This document shows positions 8,784-18,173 of a DNA stretch of 64,000 nt, in pieces (within the stretch, counting starts at the first letter, position 1; each line of letters begins with the position of its first letter). A model generated the notes under the pieces. The model was not told the DNA's origin, made no database searches, and saw only the letters and a list, made by a program, of their open reading frames with translations. Location of the stretch: positions 1 through 64,000 of the forward strand of contig JAVKMO010000016.1 in the NCBI GenBank assembly GCA_031539345.1, written 5' to 3'. Both the position numbers and the translations under genes were made by a program. The stretch comes from JAVKMO01 sp031539345. GTDB taxonomy: Bacteria; Bacteroidota; Bacteroidia; Chitinophagales; Chitinophagaceae.

Positions 8784-9622
8784 TAGTCAATAATTTTTTT
8801 GATTGCATTGGCAGATACGATATAATCATGAATTTTTTGTGTGTCATCTTTTTTCAAATGCGTTTCAAACAATTGTAATTGATGAATATGCTCTTTCAAT
8901 ACGGCGAGTACATTTTTTTTATTTTGTTGAAAAACAGGCGTCCACATTTTGGGCGAACTTTTTGCCAACCGCACCGTGCTTTGAAAACCACTACCTGCCA
9001 ATTCGAAAATTTTCTTTTTGTCTTTTTCTTTTTCTAAAACTGTATTCGCAAGTGCAAAAGAGGTGATGTGTGAAATGTGGCTGATGTATGCGGTATGCAG
9101 GTCATGCTCGGCAGAATTCATTTCTACCAAAGTCATTTTCCATTGTTTGTAAATTTTTTTGACAACAGCCATTTTTTTGGCATCACTTTTTGAAGCATCG
9201 CAAATCACACATACTTTATTTGTAAACGCATTTTTTTGAGCCGCTTCTGGACCGCTATATTCTGTCCCCCACATGGGGTGTGTGCTAACAAAATTTTTTC
9301 TATTTGGGTGTTGATCAATTGCTTTTGCAATTTCACTTTTAGAAGAACTCACATCAATGACAATTTGATGGGGCAAAATATGACTCAACATATTCGGCAA
9401 CAGCTTTACAACCTCATCAACGGGAATAGCCAACACAATCAGGTCTGCGTCTTGCAAGTTGTCTAATTTGGCAATCACATCAATGATGCCTAAAGCCAAG
9501 GCTTTTTTAAGATGTTGCGGACTCTTGTCAATGCCAATAAAAAAATGGGCATCACTTTGTTCTCTCATACGATAAGCAAAAGAACCACCAAGCAAACCCA
9601 CACCGACAATAGCAATTTTCAT
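8783..9622 (-). CDS. tyrA: Prephenate dehydrogenase
   Basis: Product of 279 residues. A Rossmann motif GVGLLGGS lies at 7-14 and the family motif STHPMWGTEYSGP starts at 113, with the catalytic His115 in HPMWGTE. A helical dimerisation domain follows. It converts prephenate to 4-hydroxyphenylpyruvate in tyrosine synthesis. There is no C-terminal ACT domain, so feedback inhibition through such a domain is not expected. No other aromatic-pathway gene is beside it. It shares one base with the following trmH. Confidence 0.92.
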   Translation of the reverse strand: MKIAIVGVGLLGGSFAYRMREQSDAHFFIGIDKSPQHLKKALALGIIDVIAKLDNLQDADLIVLAIPVDEVVKLLPNMLSHILPHQIVIDVSSSKSEIAKAIDQHPNRKNFVSTHPMWGTEYSGPEAAQKNAFTNKVCVICDASKSDAKKMAVVKKIYKQWKMTLVEMNSAEHDLHTAYISHISHITSFALANTVLEKEKDKKKIFELAGSGFQSTVRLAKSSPKMWTPVFQQNKKNVLAVLKEHIHQLQLFETHLKKDDTQKIHDYIVSANAIKKIID

Positions 9623-9664
9623 AATTAAAAAATAGAGTGATTAGGACAGAGGTTTTGATGGGTG

Positions 9665-11110
9665 TTATTTCATTTTTATTGCATACAAACCGAGCAAACA
9701 AAAGGCGGCATTGAAAATAATAACTTCAAAACCAACCGTATAAATGGCATGAATCTTTAAATATTGAACAACCCCATAACACAAAACTGGGCAACAAATG
9801 CAAACAAGCATAACGTATTTTGTTTTCAAAGCATGTGTTGTGTACATACCAAATACATACAAGGCGAGCAAAGGTGCATAGGTGTAACTAGCAACAATAA
9901 AAATCGTATTCACAATCGCATCGTTATTGTAACCATACAAGCACATACAAACAATAAAAATGAGTACACAAAATAGGGTGTGTACCCAAATGCGTTTTCG
10001 CTTGTTGTCGTCTTCATTATCTCCATTTTTAAATTGGAGAATGTCAATGCAAAATGATGTAGTGAGTGCTGTGAGTGCAGAGTCTGTGGTGGCGAACGTT
10101 GCCGCAGTTAAACCCAGCATAAAACAAGCCCCCGCACTGACAGATAAATATTGTAAAGCAATGGTTGGATAAGCGTAATCCGTTTTTAAAAACGGCGGTA
10201 AAGCATTTGCCTCTGCATACATTTTTAATAATGCTCCAATAAACAAAAACAAAAAATTAACCACAAGAAAAACACCAACAAAAACAAGCAAGTTTTTTTG
10301 TGCTTCTCCAATGTTTTTTAGGCTTAAGTTTTTTTGCATAATGTCTTGGTCTAAGCCCACCATAGCAATCGTTACAAAAATGCCGCCGAGTATGTTTTTG
10401 ACAATGTGTTTGTGATTAAATAAAAAATTATCTGTAAAAAAAACTTGTGTGTACGATTGTTGAAATACGGTTTTTGTGAGGGTAAAAAATTTGGCTTCAA
10501 AACTATTGACAATAAAAAAAATAGAAAGCACTAAAGCAAATAAGAGCAACACAGTTTGTATGGTGTCTGTCCAGATAATTGTGTGCAAGCCGCCCTTAAT
10601 TGTATAAGCCCAAATGCAAATTAAACAGATGGAAACCGTTACCGCAAAAGGAATTTGCCACGCATCAAAAATAAATTTTTGTAAAACGATACTCACCAAA
10701 TACAAGCGTGCTGCAGAGCCTATTGTGCGAGACAATAAAAATAACGCAGATGCAATTTTTTGTGTGCGTTGATTAAAGCGAATGCCGATATACGCATAAA
10801 TAGAAGTCAGGTTCAACCGATAGTACATGGGCAGTAAAACATAAATGACAACGAAAAAACCGATTGCATTTCCTATCACAAATTGATAATAACTAAACGC
10901 ATCAGCACTTACTTTTCCTGGCACAGAAATAAACGTAACGCCGCTCATGGTTGTGCCTATCATGCCAAAGGCAATCATGTACCACTTTGAGTTTTTGTTG
11001 GCACTAAAAAAATGTTGATTAGAGGCCTGTTTGCGTGCAGTAAAAAAACTAATGGCAAACAAAAGAAAAAAATAACCAACAATAAATGTCAGTAGAAAAG
11101 TTGCAGACAT
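9665..11110 (-). CDS. Sodium/solute symporter (SSS family) permease
   Basis: Product of 481 residues with about 13 membrane segments across its length. The N-terminal SANKNSKWYMIAFGMIGTTMSG region and GLDQDIMQKNLSLKN in the middle are typical of the SSS (PutP/SglT) fold, with a loose sodium-site segment around FATTDSALTALTTSF. The substrate cannot be told; Bacteroidota members of this clade are often near sugar or sialic acid genes, but here the neighbours are tyrA and a tRNA. It lies 42 bp upstream of tyrA on the same strand. Confidence 0.88.
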   Translation of the reverse strand: MSATFLLTFIVGYFFLLFAISFFTARKQASNQHFFSANKNSKWYMIAFGMIGTTMSGVTFISVPGKVSADAFSYYQFVIGNAIGFFVVIYVLLPMYYRLNLTSIYAYIGIRFNQRTQKIASALFLLSRTIGSAARLYLVSIVLQKFIFDAWQIPFAVTVSICLICIWAYTIKGGLHTIIWTDTIQTVLLLFALVLSIFFIVNSFEAKFFTLTKTVFQQSYTQVFFTDNFLFNHKHIVKNILGGIFVTIAMVGLDQDIMQKNLSLKNIGEAQKNLLVFVGVFLVVNFLFLFIGALLKMYAEANALPPFLKTDYAYPTIALQYLSVSAGACFMLGLTAATFATTDSALTALTTSFCIDILQFKNGDNEDDNKRKRIWVHTLFCVLIFIVCMCLYGYNNDAIVNTIFIVASYTYAPLLALYVFGMYTTHALKTKYVMLVCICCPVLCYGVVQYLKIHAIYTVGFEVIIFNAAFCLLGLYAIKMK

Positions 11111-11365
11111 AACCGTTTTGAATTAAAAAAAGCAGCAATAAAAACCGCTTACAAATATGTTTTTATTGTTCACGCACAAATTTATTCTTGTTATGCACTT
11201 GGATAGGCTCTTTTTATTTTCATTGAAAAATCACGAACGAAATCAAAATTTACGCCTTCGCATAAAACTGTCATTGACGGAAACGTCTATTCTAAAAGGA
11301 AATGATGAAAAATAAAAATTGCTGATTTGTGGAAGTGATTCTTCGGTAAGATGTTGATTAAAAAG

Positions 11366-11439
<74 letters not shown>

Positions 11440-11541
11440 TTTTTAAAAGACGCACTAAAATGTTTTAAAGGCAGGACACAAATATAAGGAGGTTCTTTGA
11501 TTTTAATTTATTTTTGACTTTTTGATTTTAAACTCTCTTTC

Positions 11542-12567
11542 GTGCAACAGAAAAAACATCTCTTATTAGAAGTATTACAAGGGCAACAAGTTGCTCGCCC
11601 CCCAGTTTGGATGATGCGTCAAGCGGGTCGTTATTTACCAGAATATATGGTGTTAAGAAAGAAGTATGATTTTTTTACACGCGTTCAAACGCCTGAGCTT
11701 GCTTGTGAAATTACGCTACAACCCATTGATATTATTCAGCCCGATGCGGCAATTATTTTTTCTGACATTTTAGTCATTCCTCAAGCACTCGGTTTAGAAG
11801 TGTTGTTAGAAGAAAATAAAGGTCCGATTTTACCCAAAACAATTTCTACACAAAAAGATATTGACGAGCTGCAAACAGACGGTGCTGTTGAGCGTTTAGA
11901 CTATGTGTACAAAGCCTTACAACTGACAAAAAAAGCACTCAACAATAGAGTTCCTTTAATTGGTTTTGCTGGTGCTCCATTTACCATTTTGTGTTATATG
12001 GTAGAAGGAAAAGGCAGCAAAAATTTTGACCGTGCAAAAGCATTTTGTTTTACACAACCAAAACTTGCACATCAATTATTACAAAAAATTACCGACACAA
12101 CAATTTTATATTTACAAGCACAAGTGAAAGCTGGTGCAGATTGTTTACAAGTTTTTGACAGCTGGAGTGGATTGTTATCTCCTGCTGATTTCGACACTTT
12201 TTGCTTGCCTTATTTAGTGCAAATTGCAAATGCGTTACACGCCGCGGCTCCGGTTATTTTATTTCCAAAGGGCAGTTGGTATGCCTTGTCTTCTTTGTCT
12301 CAAACACAAGCCGCAGGCATTGGGATAGACTGGAACATTTCGCCAACAATGGCACGACAACTCACACAAAACAAAATTGTGTTACAGGGAAATTTTGACC
12401 CGATTAAATTACTACTCTCTCCTGCAGAAATAAAAAAAGAAGTAAAAAAAATGTGCGAAGAGTTTGGGACACAAAATTATATCGCCAATCTTGGGCATGG
12501 CATTTTACCGCACATACCCGTAGACAACGCAAAGGCATTTATAGACGCTGTGAAAAGTTTGGGGTGA
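11542..12567 (+). CDS. hemE: Uroporphyrinogen decarboxylase
   Basis: Product of 341 residues. The start is a GTG at 11542; the conserved N-terminus (QQKKHLLLEVLQGQQVARP) requires it because no ATG precedes it. The signature PPVWMMRQAGRYLPEY lies at 20-35 with the substrate-binding Arg26 and Arg30, and the catalytic Asp75 lies in FSDILVIPQALG. The FAGAPFTILCYMVEG and GNFDP segments are also standard. It decarboxylates uroporphyrinogen III to coproporphyrinogen III for haem. No other hem gene is adjacent. Confidence 0.96.
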   Translation: MQQKKHLLLEVLQGQQVARPPVWMMRQAGRYLPEYMVLRKKYDFFTRVQTPELACEITLQPIDIIQPDAAIIFSDILVIPQALGLEVLLEENKGPILPKTISTQKDIDELQTDGAVERLDYVYKALQLTKKALNNRVPLIGFAGAPFTILCYMVEGKGSKNFDRAKAFCFTQPKLAHQLLQKITDTTILYLQAQVKAGADCLQVFDSWSGLLSPADFDTFCLPYLVQIANALHAAAPVILFPKGSWYALSSLSQTQAAGIGIDWNISPTMARQLTQNKIVLQGNFDPIKLLLSPAEIKKEVKKMCEEFGTQNYIANLGHGILPHIPVDNAKAFIDAVKSLG

Positions 12568-12640
12568 TGGAATGTTCCCTCACCGCTATATTAATTAAAG
12601 CAAATTCCGCCACCAATAAAATAGCGATTACTCGATGTCT

Positions 12641-15109
12641 TTATTTCACATAATTGCCAATGCGGATAATGTCTGCAAATACACCTGCCGCAGTAACGTC
12701 TGCACCTGCACCGGGTCCTTTAATGACAAGCGGTTGTTTTAAATAACGTTGAGACGTAATGCTGATAATATTGTCGCTGCCATTAAGGTTATAGAATGGG
12801 TGAGACGCAGGAACGCTAACGAGACTAACCTTTGCTTTATTGTTTTCAAAATGTGCGGCAAAGCGTAGTTTTTCGCCCTTGTCTTCTGCTTTTTTTCGCA
12901 AAGTTTCAAAGTGGGCATTATGTGTTTGCAATTTGAGCATAAAGGCTTCGATATCTTTTATTTTTCGACAATCTTCTGGTACCAAATTTTGCACATCAAT
13001 GTCTTTCATTTCGAGTGTTGCTCCAACCTCTCTGGCAAGAATTACAATTTTTCTTGCTACGTCCATTCCGTTCAAATCATCTCTTGGGTCTGGCTCTGTA
13101 AATCCTTTTTGTTTGGCTTCTAAGACAACTTCAGAAAATTTATTTTGGGCAGAAAAATGAGAAAAGATATAGTTTAATGTGCCTGACAAAACGGCTTCAA
13201 TTTTCACAATTGTGTCGCCACTGTTCAGCAAGTCGTTGATGGTGCTAATAATCGGCAAGCCCGCCCCAACGTTTGTTTCATACAAAAATTTTACGCCACG
13301 TTGTTGAGCTGTTGTTTTGAGTGTGCGATAAGATTTGTACGTTGAGGAGTTGGCTTTTTTATTCGGCGTTACAATCGATATATTGTGTTGTAAAATTTCT
13401 TCATAATAACTAATCACCTCTTCATTAGACGTGCAATCAATTAAAACAGAATTTGAATAATTCATGTCTTTCATTGTTTTTACAAACTTTGCCAAATTTG
13501 CTTTCTCCCCTTTTTCTTCTAAAATGCTTTCATGCTTCTGTGTCGAAATTCCTGCCTCTGAAAAATACATTTTTTGTGTACGGCTGATGCCCAAAATTTT
13601 AATGTCGAGTAGGTGTTTTTCTTGTAGCGTAGGCAATTGTTTTTGTATCATTTGTATCAACGTTTTTCCTATCAACCCAACACCAATCAAAAATAAATGC
13701 AGTGTTGTTGTTTGCGAGATAAAAAAAGCGTCGTGCAAAACGTTAATCGCTTTGTATTTGTCTTGTTCGGTAACGACAGCCGAAATATTTAATTCTGACG
13801 AGCCTTGTGCAATGGCAATAATATTGACACCGTTTTTGCCCAAAGCACTGAACATTTTTCCCGATGTGCCAACAGCACTTCTCATACCCTCGCCCACAAT
13901 AGCAACAATGCACAAATCGTTTGTAATGGTAATTGGGTCAATTTCTTTGCTTTTAATTTCTAATCGAAACTCTTCGTCAACAAGTCTTTTTGCCTCAACG
14001 GCATTGGCTTGATTGATGGCAACGCAAAGCGTGTGTTGTGAAGATGCTTGTGTAATTAAAATAACATTGACTTGCGCTTGAGCAAGGGCATCAAACAATC
14101 TTTTTGATGAACCTGGAATACCCATCATGCCGTTTCCTTTTAATTGCAACAAAGCAATTTTGGGAATTGCGGTTACGCCTTTAATCACATCTTGTGTATC
14201 CTTTCCTCCGTCTCTTTTAATCACTGTTCCAATAGCGTTTTTGTTGAAGGAATTTTTTATCCAGATCGGAATGTTTTTTTCCATCACAGGGGTCATGGTT
14301 GAAGGGTGGATCACATTCGCTCCAAAGTGAGACAATTCCATTGCCTCTTCATACGAAACACTCTTTAGCACAAATGGCTGATTGACCATTCTGGGGTCGG
14401 CTGTTAAAACGCCGTCCACTTCTTTCCAAATTTCTAATTGTTTTGCGTCAATGGCAGCAGCAAAAATAGACGCTGTATAATCTGATCCATTACGTCCCAA
14501 TGTGGTTGTATGCCCTTTGTCAGACTCGGCAATAAAGCCTGTAATAATTTTTAGTTTTTTGTTTTTTGCATAAAAATTTTTAATCAGCGTTGTTGTTTTT
14601 TCTAAATCAACTTTTGCCCCAATGCCCCTTGCCGCACCAAACACATTGTCGGTTTTAATCACTTGCCGTGCATCAACAAATACGCAATCTGTTTTTTGTG
14701 ACAATAAGGTTTGGCTAATCATCATTGCTGAAAGGCGCTCGCCAAAACTCATCATATAATCGAGTGTTTTGTCAGAACATTCTTTTACTAAAGAAATTCC
14801 CTTCAATAAATTTACCATTTCTGAAAACAGCGTTTTGACTGTTTGTGCAATTTGTTCAAGTTCTTTTTTATTGCTTATCAAGGCCGTTAAAATTTTAAGA
14901 TGCCTTTGTTCTAATTCTTGCACTCGTTTGGCGTAATCGACATTCATTAATGCCATTTTTACAATGGCAATTAACTCGTCTGTAACTCCGCCAAAGGCAG
15001 AAACGACAACGCTTGTTTCTTTATTTTTATATGTGTTAATGATGTCTATTACACGCTGTATTCTTGTTGCATCGGCTATCGAACTGCCACCAAATTTTAA
15101 TACTTTCAT
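12641..15109 (-). CDS. thrA: Bifunctional aspartokinase / homoserine dehydrogenase
   Basis: Product of 822 residues, the usual length for the fusion. The aspartokinase domain starts with KFGGSS at 5-10 and includes TTLGRNGSDYTA at 202-213. Two ACT-like regulatory regions span about 310-460. The homoserine dehydrogenase domain has the nucleotide loop GVGLIGKT at 476-483 and downstream VLSGTLNYIF and the EPDPRDDLNGMDVARK segment. It catalyses the first and third steps from aspartate to threonine and methionine; the ACT region suggests threonine feedback. thrB and thrC are not in the window. No leader peptide is visible upstream. Confidence 0.96.
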   Translation of the reverse strand: MKVLKFGGSSIADATRIQRVIDIINTYKNKETSVVVSAFGGVTDELIAIVKMALMNVDYAKRVQELEQRHLKILTALISNKKELEQIAQTVKTLFSEMVNLLKGISLVKECSDKTLDYMMSFGERLSAMMISQTLLSQKTDCVFVDARQVIKTDNVFGAARGIGAKVDLEKTTTLIKNFYAKNKKLKIITGFIAESDKGHTTTLGRNGSDYTASIFAAAIDAKQLEIWKEVDGVLTADPRMVNQPFVLKSVSYEEAMELSHFGANVIHPSTMTPVMEKNIPIWIKNSFNKNAIGTVIKRDGGKDTQDVIKGVTAIPKIALLQLKGNGMMGIPGSSKRLFDALAQAQVNVILITQASSQHTLCVAINQANAVEAKRLVDEEFRLEIKSKEIDPITITNDLCIVAIVGEGMRSAVGTSGKMFSALGKNGVNIIAIAQGSSELNISAVVTEQDKYKAINVLHDAFFISQTTTLHLFLIGVGLIGKTLIQMIQKQLPTLQEKHLLDIKILGISRTQKMYFSEAGISTQKHESILEEKGEKANLAKFVKTMKDMNYSNSVLIDCTSNEEVISYYEEILQHNISIVTPNKKANSSTYKSYRTLKTTAQQRGVKFLYETNVGAGLPIISTINDLLNSGDTIVKIEAVLSGTLNYIFSHFSAQNKFSEVVLEAKQKGFTEPDPRDDLNGMDVARKIVILAREVGATLEMKDIDVQNLVPEDCRKIKDIEAFMLKLQTHNAHFETLRKKAEDKGEKLRFAAHFENNKAKVSLVSVPASHPFYNLNGSDNIISITSQRYLKQPLVIKGPGAGADVTAAGVFADIIRIGNYVK

Positions 15110-15214
15110 AAGTAAGGATATTTGTAATCAAAAAATAAAATCAATGATAAATAGACGCAGAACGTCTTAAAAAAGATGGAATAAAACTACGTTATACTTG
15201 AACAGAATAATCGC

Positions 15215-16198
15215 TTAAGACGATAATATCTGAAGCATTTTTGCCCATTTTTCAACGTCCGCCATGGGTTCTTTTTCTACGCTAGAAAAAGGGAGGGTTA
15301 CCATATTGTCGTTTTTAATGCCAATCATAACGCTACGCTGTCCTGCAAGTAAAGCGTTCACCGCTTCATGTCCCATGCGCGACGCATTGATTCTGTCTAA
15401 AGCTGTTGGCGTTCCGCCTCTTTGAATATGACCCAAAATAGCAACTCTCACATCATAATTTGGCAATTTTTCTTTAATAATTTTGCCTATGGTTGTTGCG
15501 TCTCCATTTTTATTTCCTTCTGCCACAATCACTACGCTAAAGGCTTTTTTTCTTTTGTCTTTACGAGTTAAGAGGTCAATTAGGTCTTGCACTTTTGTGT
15601 CTCTTTCAGGAATAAACACTTCTTGTGCACCGGTTGACAATCCACTATAAAGAGCAATATATCCCGCATCTCTACCCATCACTTCAACCACAAATATTCT
15701 GTCTAAGGCTTCTGCAGTATCTCGAATTTTGTCGATAGCATCTATGGCGGTGTTGATAGCCGTATCAAAACCAATCGTATAATCTGTTCCAACAATATCT
15801 TTGTCTATTGTGCCAGGAATGCCCACACAAGCAATGTCGTATTCAGAAGAAAAAATTTCCGCCCCTTTAAAACTTCCGTTTCCCCCAATAATTGCCATGG
15901 CTTCTATGCCTCTTTTTTCTAAGTTGGCATAGGCTTTTTTTCTAAACTCTGGCTTATGGAAATCTAAACATCGCGATGTTTTTAATATGGTTCCGCCTCT
16001 TTGAATAATATTAGACACAAAACTTGCAGATTCAATTTTTAAAAATTCGTCTTCTATCAAGCCGGTATAACCTCTATATACGCCAAAAACTTCGATATTG
16101 TGATAAGTCGCAGTTCTCACCACGGCTCTAATTGCGGCATTCATTCCGGGAGCGTCTCCGCCAGATGTAAGGACTGCTAAACGAGAAATTTTTTTCAT
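15215..16198 (-). CDS. pfkA: ATP-dependent 6-phosphofructokinase, with altered GGDGS motif
   Basis: Product of 327 residues. GGDAPGMNAAIR (13-24), TSRC (74-77), PGTIDKDI (128-135), VMGRDAGYIA and GHIQRGGTP mark the Pfk family. The catalytic base Asp132 and the substrate arginines are present. Two departures stand out: the Mg-binding GGDGS is GGNGS (Asn107), and the Asn that normally follows the catalytic Asp is Lys133. The glycine after the altered residue fits ATP rather than pyrophosphate use. It phosphorylates fructose 6-phosphate in glycolysis if these changes are tolerated. The ATG overlaps the preceding small ORF by 4 bp. Confidence 0.9.
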   Translation of the reverse strand: MKKISRLAVLTSGGDAPGMNAAIRAVVRTATYHNIEVFGVYRGYTGLIEDEFLKIESASFVSNIIQRGGTILKTSRCLDFHKPEFRKKAYANLEKRGIEAMAIIGGNGSFKGAEIFSSEYDIACVGIPGTIDKDIVGTDYTIGFDTAINTAIDAIDKIRDTAEALDRIFVVEVMGRDAGYIALYSGLSTGAQEVFIPERDTKVQDLIDLLTRKDKRKKAFSVVIVAEGNKNGDATTIGKIIKEKLPNYDVRVAILGHIQRGGTPTALDRINASRMGHEAVNALLAGQRSVMIGIKNDNMVTLPFSSVEKEPMADVEKWAKMLQILSS

Positions 16199-16452
16199 AG
16201 AAAAAGTTGTTGTTTAAGTTGAAGTAATTGTGTTTTAATAAAAAGAAGTTGATTTATTTTTTGTTCAATAAAAGCTGGTTGACCCTGTTGTTGATTTTCT
16301 ATTTTGTGTTGCAAGGGGCGTATCACAATATGTTTTTTATGGTTATTGGCTGCTACAAACATGGTTGTGGTTTTCTTTTTTGGTGTCTGTGTTACAAAAA
16401 CGTCTTCAAATAAAAGTAATTGAACCCAGTATTGCTTTTTTTCTTTTTCCAT
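16195..16452 (-). CDS. Small unknown protein coupled to pfkA
   Basis: Product of 85 residues from an ATG at 16452 (a TTG two codons earlier is possible). Its stop overlaps the pfkA start in an ATGA, and it begins 8 bp after the M23 peptidase, so it fits the operon. It starts EKEKKQYWVQLLLFEDVF and ends in a Leu/Gln-rich helical segment (KINQLLFIKTQLLQLKQQ). No domain is recognised. The coupling supports a real gene. Confidence 0.55.
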   Translation of the reverse strand: MEKEKKQYWVQLLLFEDVFVTQTPKKKTTTMFVAANNHKKHIVIRPLQHKIENQQQGQPAFIEQKINQLLFIKTQLLQLKQQLFL

Positions 16453-16460
16453 GCACAAAA

Positions 16461-17435
16461 CTAATCTAAGCTCTGATTTCTTTGGTTAGCAATAGTTGTA
16501 ATTTGCTGAAATTGTTGTGCAGATAAATCATTAAAGAAATAATAGATAGGATTGATTTTAACGCCGTCTTTGATTACCTCATAATGACAATGCGGCCCAG
16601 TAGATTTTCCTGTATTGCCAACATAGCCGACAACTTCTCCTCGTTTTATTTTTTTTCCAACATGTACTTCATATTTAAACAAATGTCCATACAAGGTTTT
16701 ATATCCAAAGCCATGATTGATAATCACGTGATTGCCATAACCACCATTAAATTCCATTTTTTCTATAACGCCATCTGCAGTAGCATAAATTGCCGTGCCG
16801 GCAGGTGCTGTAAAATCTAAGCCTTCATGAAATTTTTCTGTTTTGTAAACAGGGTCTATCCTATAGCCAAATCCTGAAGCGATCCTGTTTAAATCTTTAT
16901 TTGCAATGGGTTGTATTGCTGGAGTTGCTCGAATCAAATTTTCTTTATTTTTAATCAACTCGTCAATCATGGCGTATGACTTTAATTGAAATTTAATTCT
17001 GTTTTTAAGTTGATACAAACTTGTTTCTACGTCTTCATATAATTCTTTTACAGATGCACCATAAATAGCATGGTCATATTTTGTGATTGAGTGTTCGTCC
17101 ACCGCTCTTAAAGAGTCTTCAATATTTTTTGCTTGAAAAATGGCTCTGTAAATATCATTGTCTCTTTTTTCTAAAACAGACATTTCTTTTTTAAGTTGAA
17201 CAGCAAGGTCGCTAAGTTGATTGTATTTGCCATCCAACTGATTGAATCTTTGTTTGTAATATTTTGTTTTTATGCTTTCAAAATAAGACCCAAAAACAAA
17301 AAAAATAATAACTCCACAAACCAAAGAAACCGAAATGTAGCCAAGTGCGTTATACAGTTTTTGATAAACAGGAGTTTCTTTTTTCTCAAACTGAAGCGTC
17401 GTCGGATTGTAAAAAAAATTGGATTTCTTTTTCAT
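16461..17435 (-). CDS. M23 family metallopeptidase, membrane anchored
   Basis: Product of 324 residues. One membrane segment (about 32-50) is followed by a coiled-coil stretch (55-160) and a LytM-type peptidase domain. The zinc ligands are present: His203 and Asp207 in FHEGLDF, and His284 in HCHYEV, with His282 as the catalytic partner, so it should be an active peptidoglycan endopeptidase facing the periplasm. This architecture is common in Bacteroidota. It is the first gene of a probable operon with the small ORF and pfkA. Confidence 0.92.
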   Translation of the reverse strand: MKKKSNFFYNPTTLQFEKKETPVYQKLYNALGYISVSLVCGVIIFFVFGSYFESIKTKYYKQRFNQLDGKYNQLSDLAVQLKKEMSVLEKRDNDIYRAIFQAKNIEDSLRAVDEHSITKYDHAIYGASVKELYEDVETSLYQLKNRIKFQLKSYAMIDELIKNKENLIRATPAIQPIANKDLNRIASGFGYRIDPVYKTEKFHEGLDFTAPAGTAIYATADGVIEKMEFNGGYGNHVIINHGFGYKTLYGHLFKYEVHVGKKIKRGEVVGYVGNTGKSTGPHCHYEVIKDGVKINPIYYFFNDLSAQQFQQITTIANQRNQSLD

Positions 17436-17597
17436 GTTTATAAAGGTCTATTCTTTTGCATCCATCTTTTTAATAACGGAATAGGCGTGAATTTAAAAAA
17501 TATTTTTACGCACAAGAGCTGAAATGTAATCGCACAACAAATTTCATTTTGAATGCGGTGAAAAAGCCTGTTTTTAATCTTTCATTTTACAACAGAA

Positions 17598-18167
17598 CTA
17601 CAAGTCATATTTTCTTGAAATATCTTCTATGGCTTTGTAAAAAGCAACACCATATTTTCTGGTCAGTGCTTCTTTAAGAAATTCAAACGCCTTTATTTTT
17701 TTTGTTTCACCAAAAGAACAAGCACTTTTGCAAATGTCTATTTTCTCTAAATTCAGCATGTCATGGAGTTTCGTCTGCGTAATGCGAATGGGAAATAAAT
17801 GGCAAGAAATCGGTTTTTTCCAAGCAATTTTTTTTTCATTATAGGCTTGTTCAAAGGCACATTTCACAACCCCTTTTTTGTCCTTAATTCCATACACACA
17901 AATGCCATCACCAATTGTTGGCGTAACAAGGCCGTGTTCTTCAGACCTTACAAATTGCCCTTGTATGGCTATTTCTTGAAGGGCTTGTGGGCTAAGGTCA
18001 TCTTTAATAAGAGGAAGGGCATTTTCTATTTCTGCTATTTCGCTTTCTTCCAAAGGTGCTCCACAAACCCCTTCTACACAACATTGACCTTTACAGGCTT
18101 GTAAATTGCAATGAAAATGTTCACTCAAAATTTCGTCTGCAACAATGGCATTGTCAATTAAAATCAT
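17598..18167 (-). CDS. DUF3109 family cysteine-rich protein
   Basis: Product of 189 residues. The conserved N-terminal pattern has Cys20, Cys25, Cys29, Cys30 and Cys35 (HCNLQACKGQCC...GVC), followed by DGICVYG, VKCAFEQAY, ISCHLFPIR and DICKSACSFG. The spacing is that of DUF3109, related to YkgJ-type zinc or iron-sulfur cluster proteins; no function is established. It starts 6 bp after the transketolase stop on the same strand and is probably cotranscribed with it. Confidence 0.88.
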   Translation of the reverse strand: MILIDNAIVADEILSEHFHCNLQACKGQCCVEGVCGAPLEESEIAEIENALPLIKDDLSPQALQEIAIQGQFVRSEEHGLVTPTIGDGICVYGIKDKKGVVKCAFEQAYNEKKIAWKKPISCHLFPIRITQTKLHDMLNLEKIDICKSACSFGETKKIKAFEFLKEALTRKYGVAFYKAIEDISRKYDL

Positions 18168-18173
18168 AATCGA

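Noticed and set aside
12563..12584. Hairpin at the end of hemE as a terminator
   Set aside because: The stem is interrupted and there is no T-tract after it.
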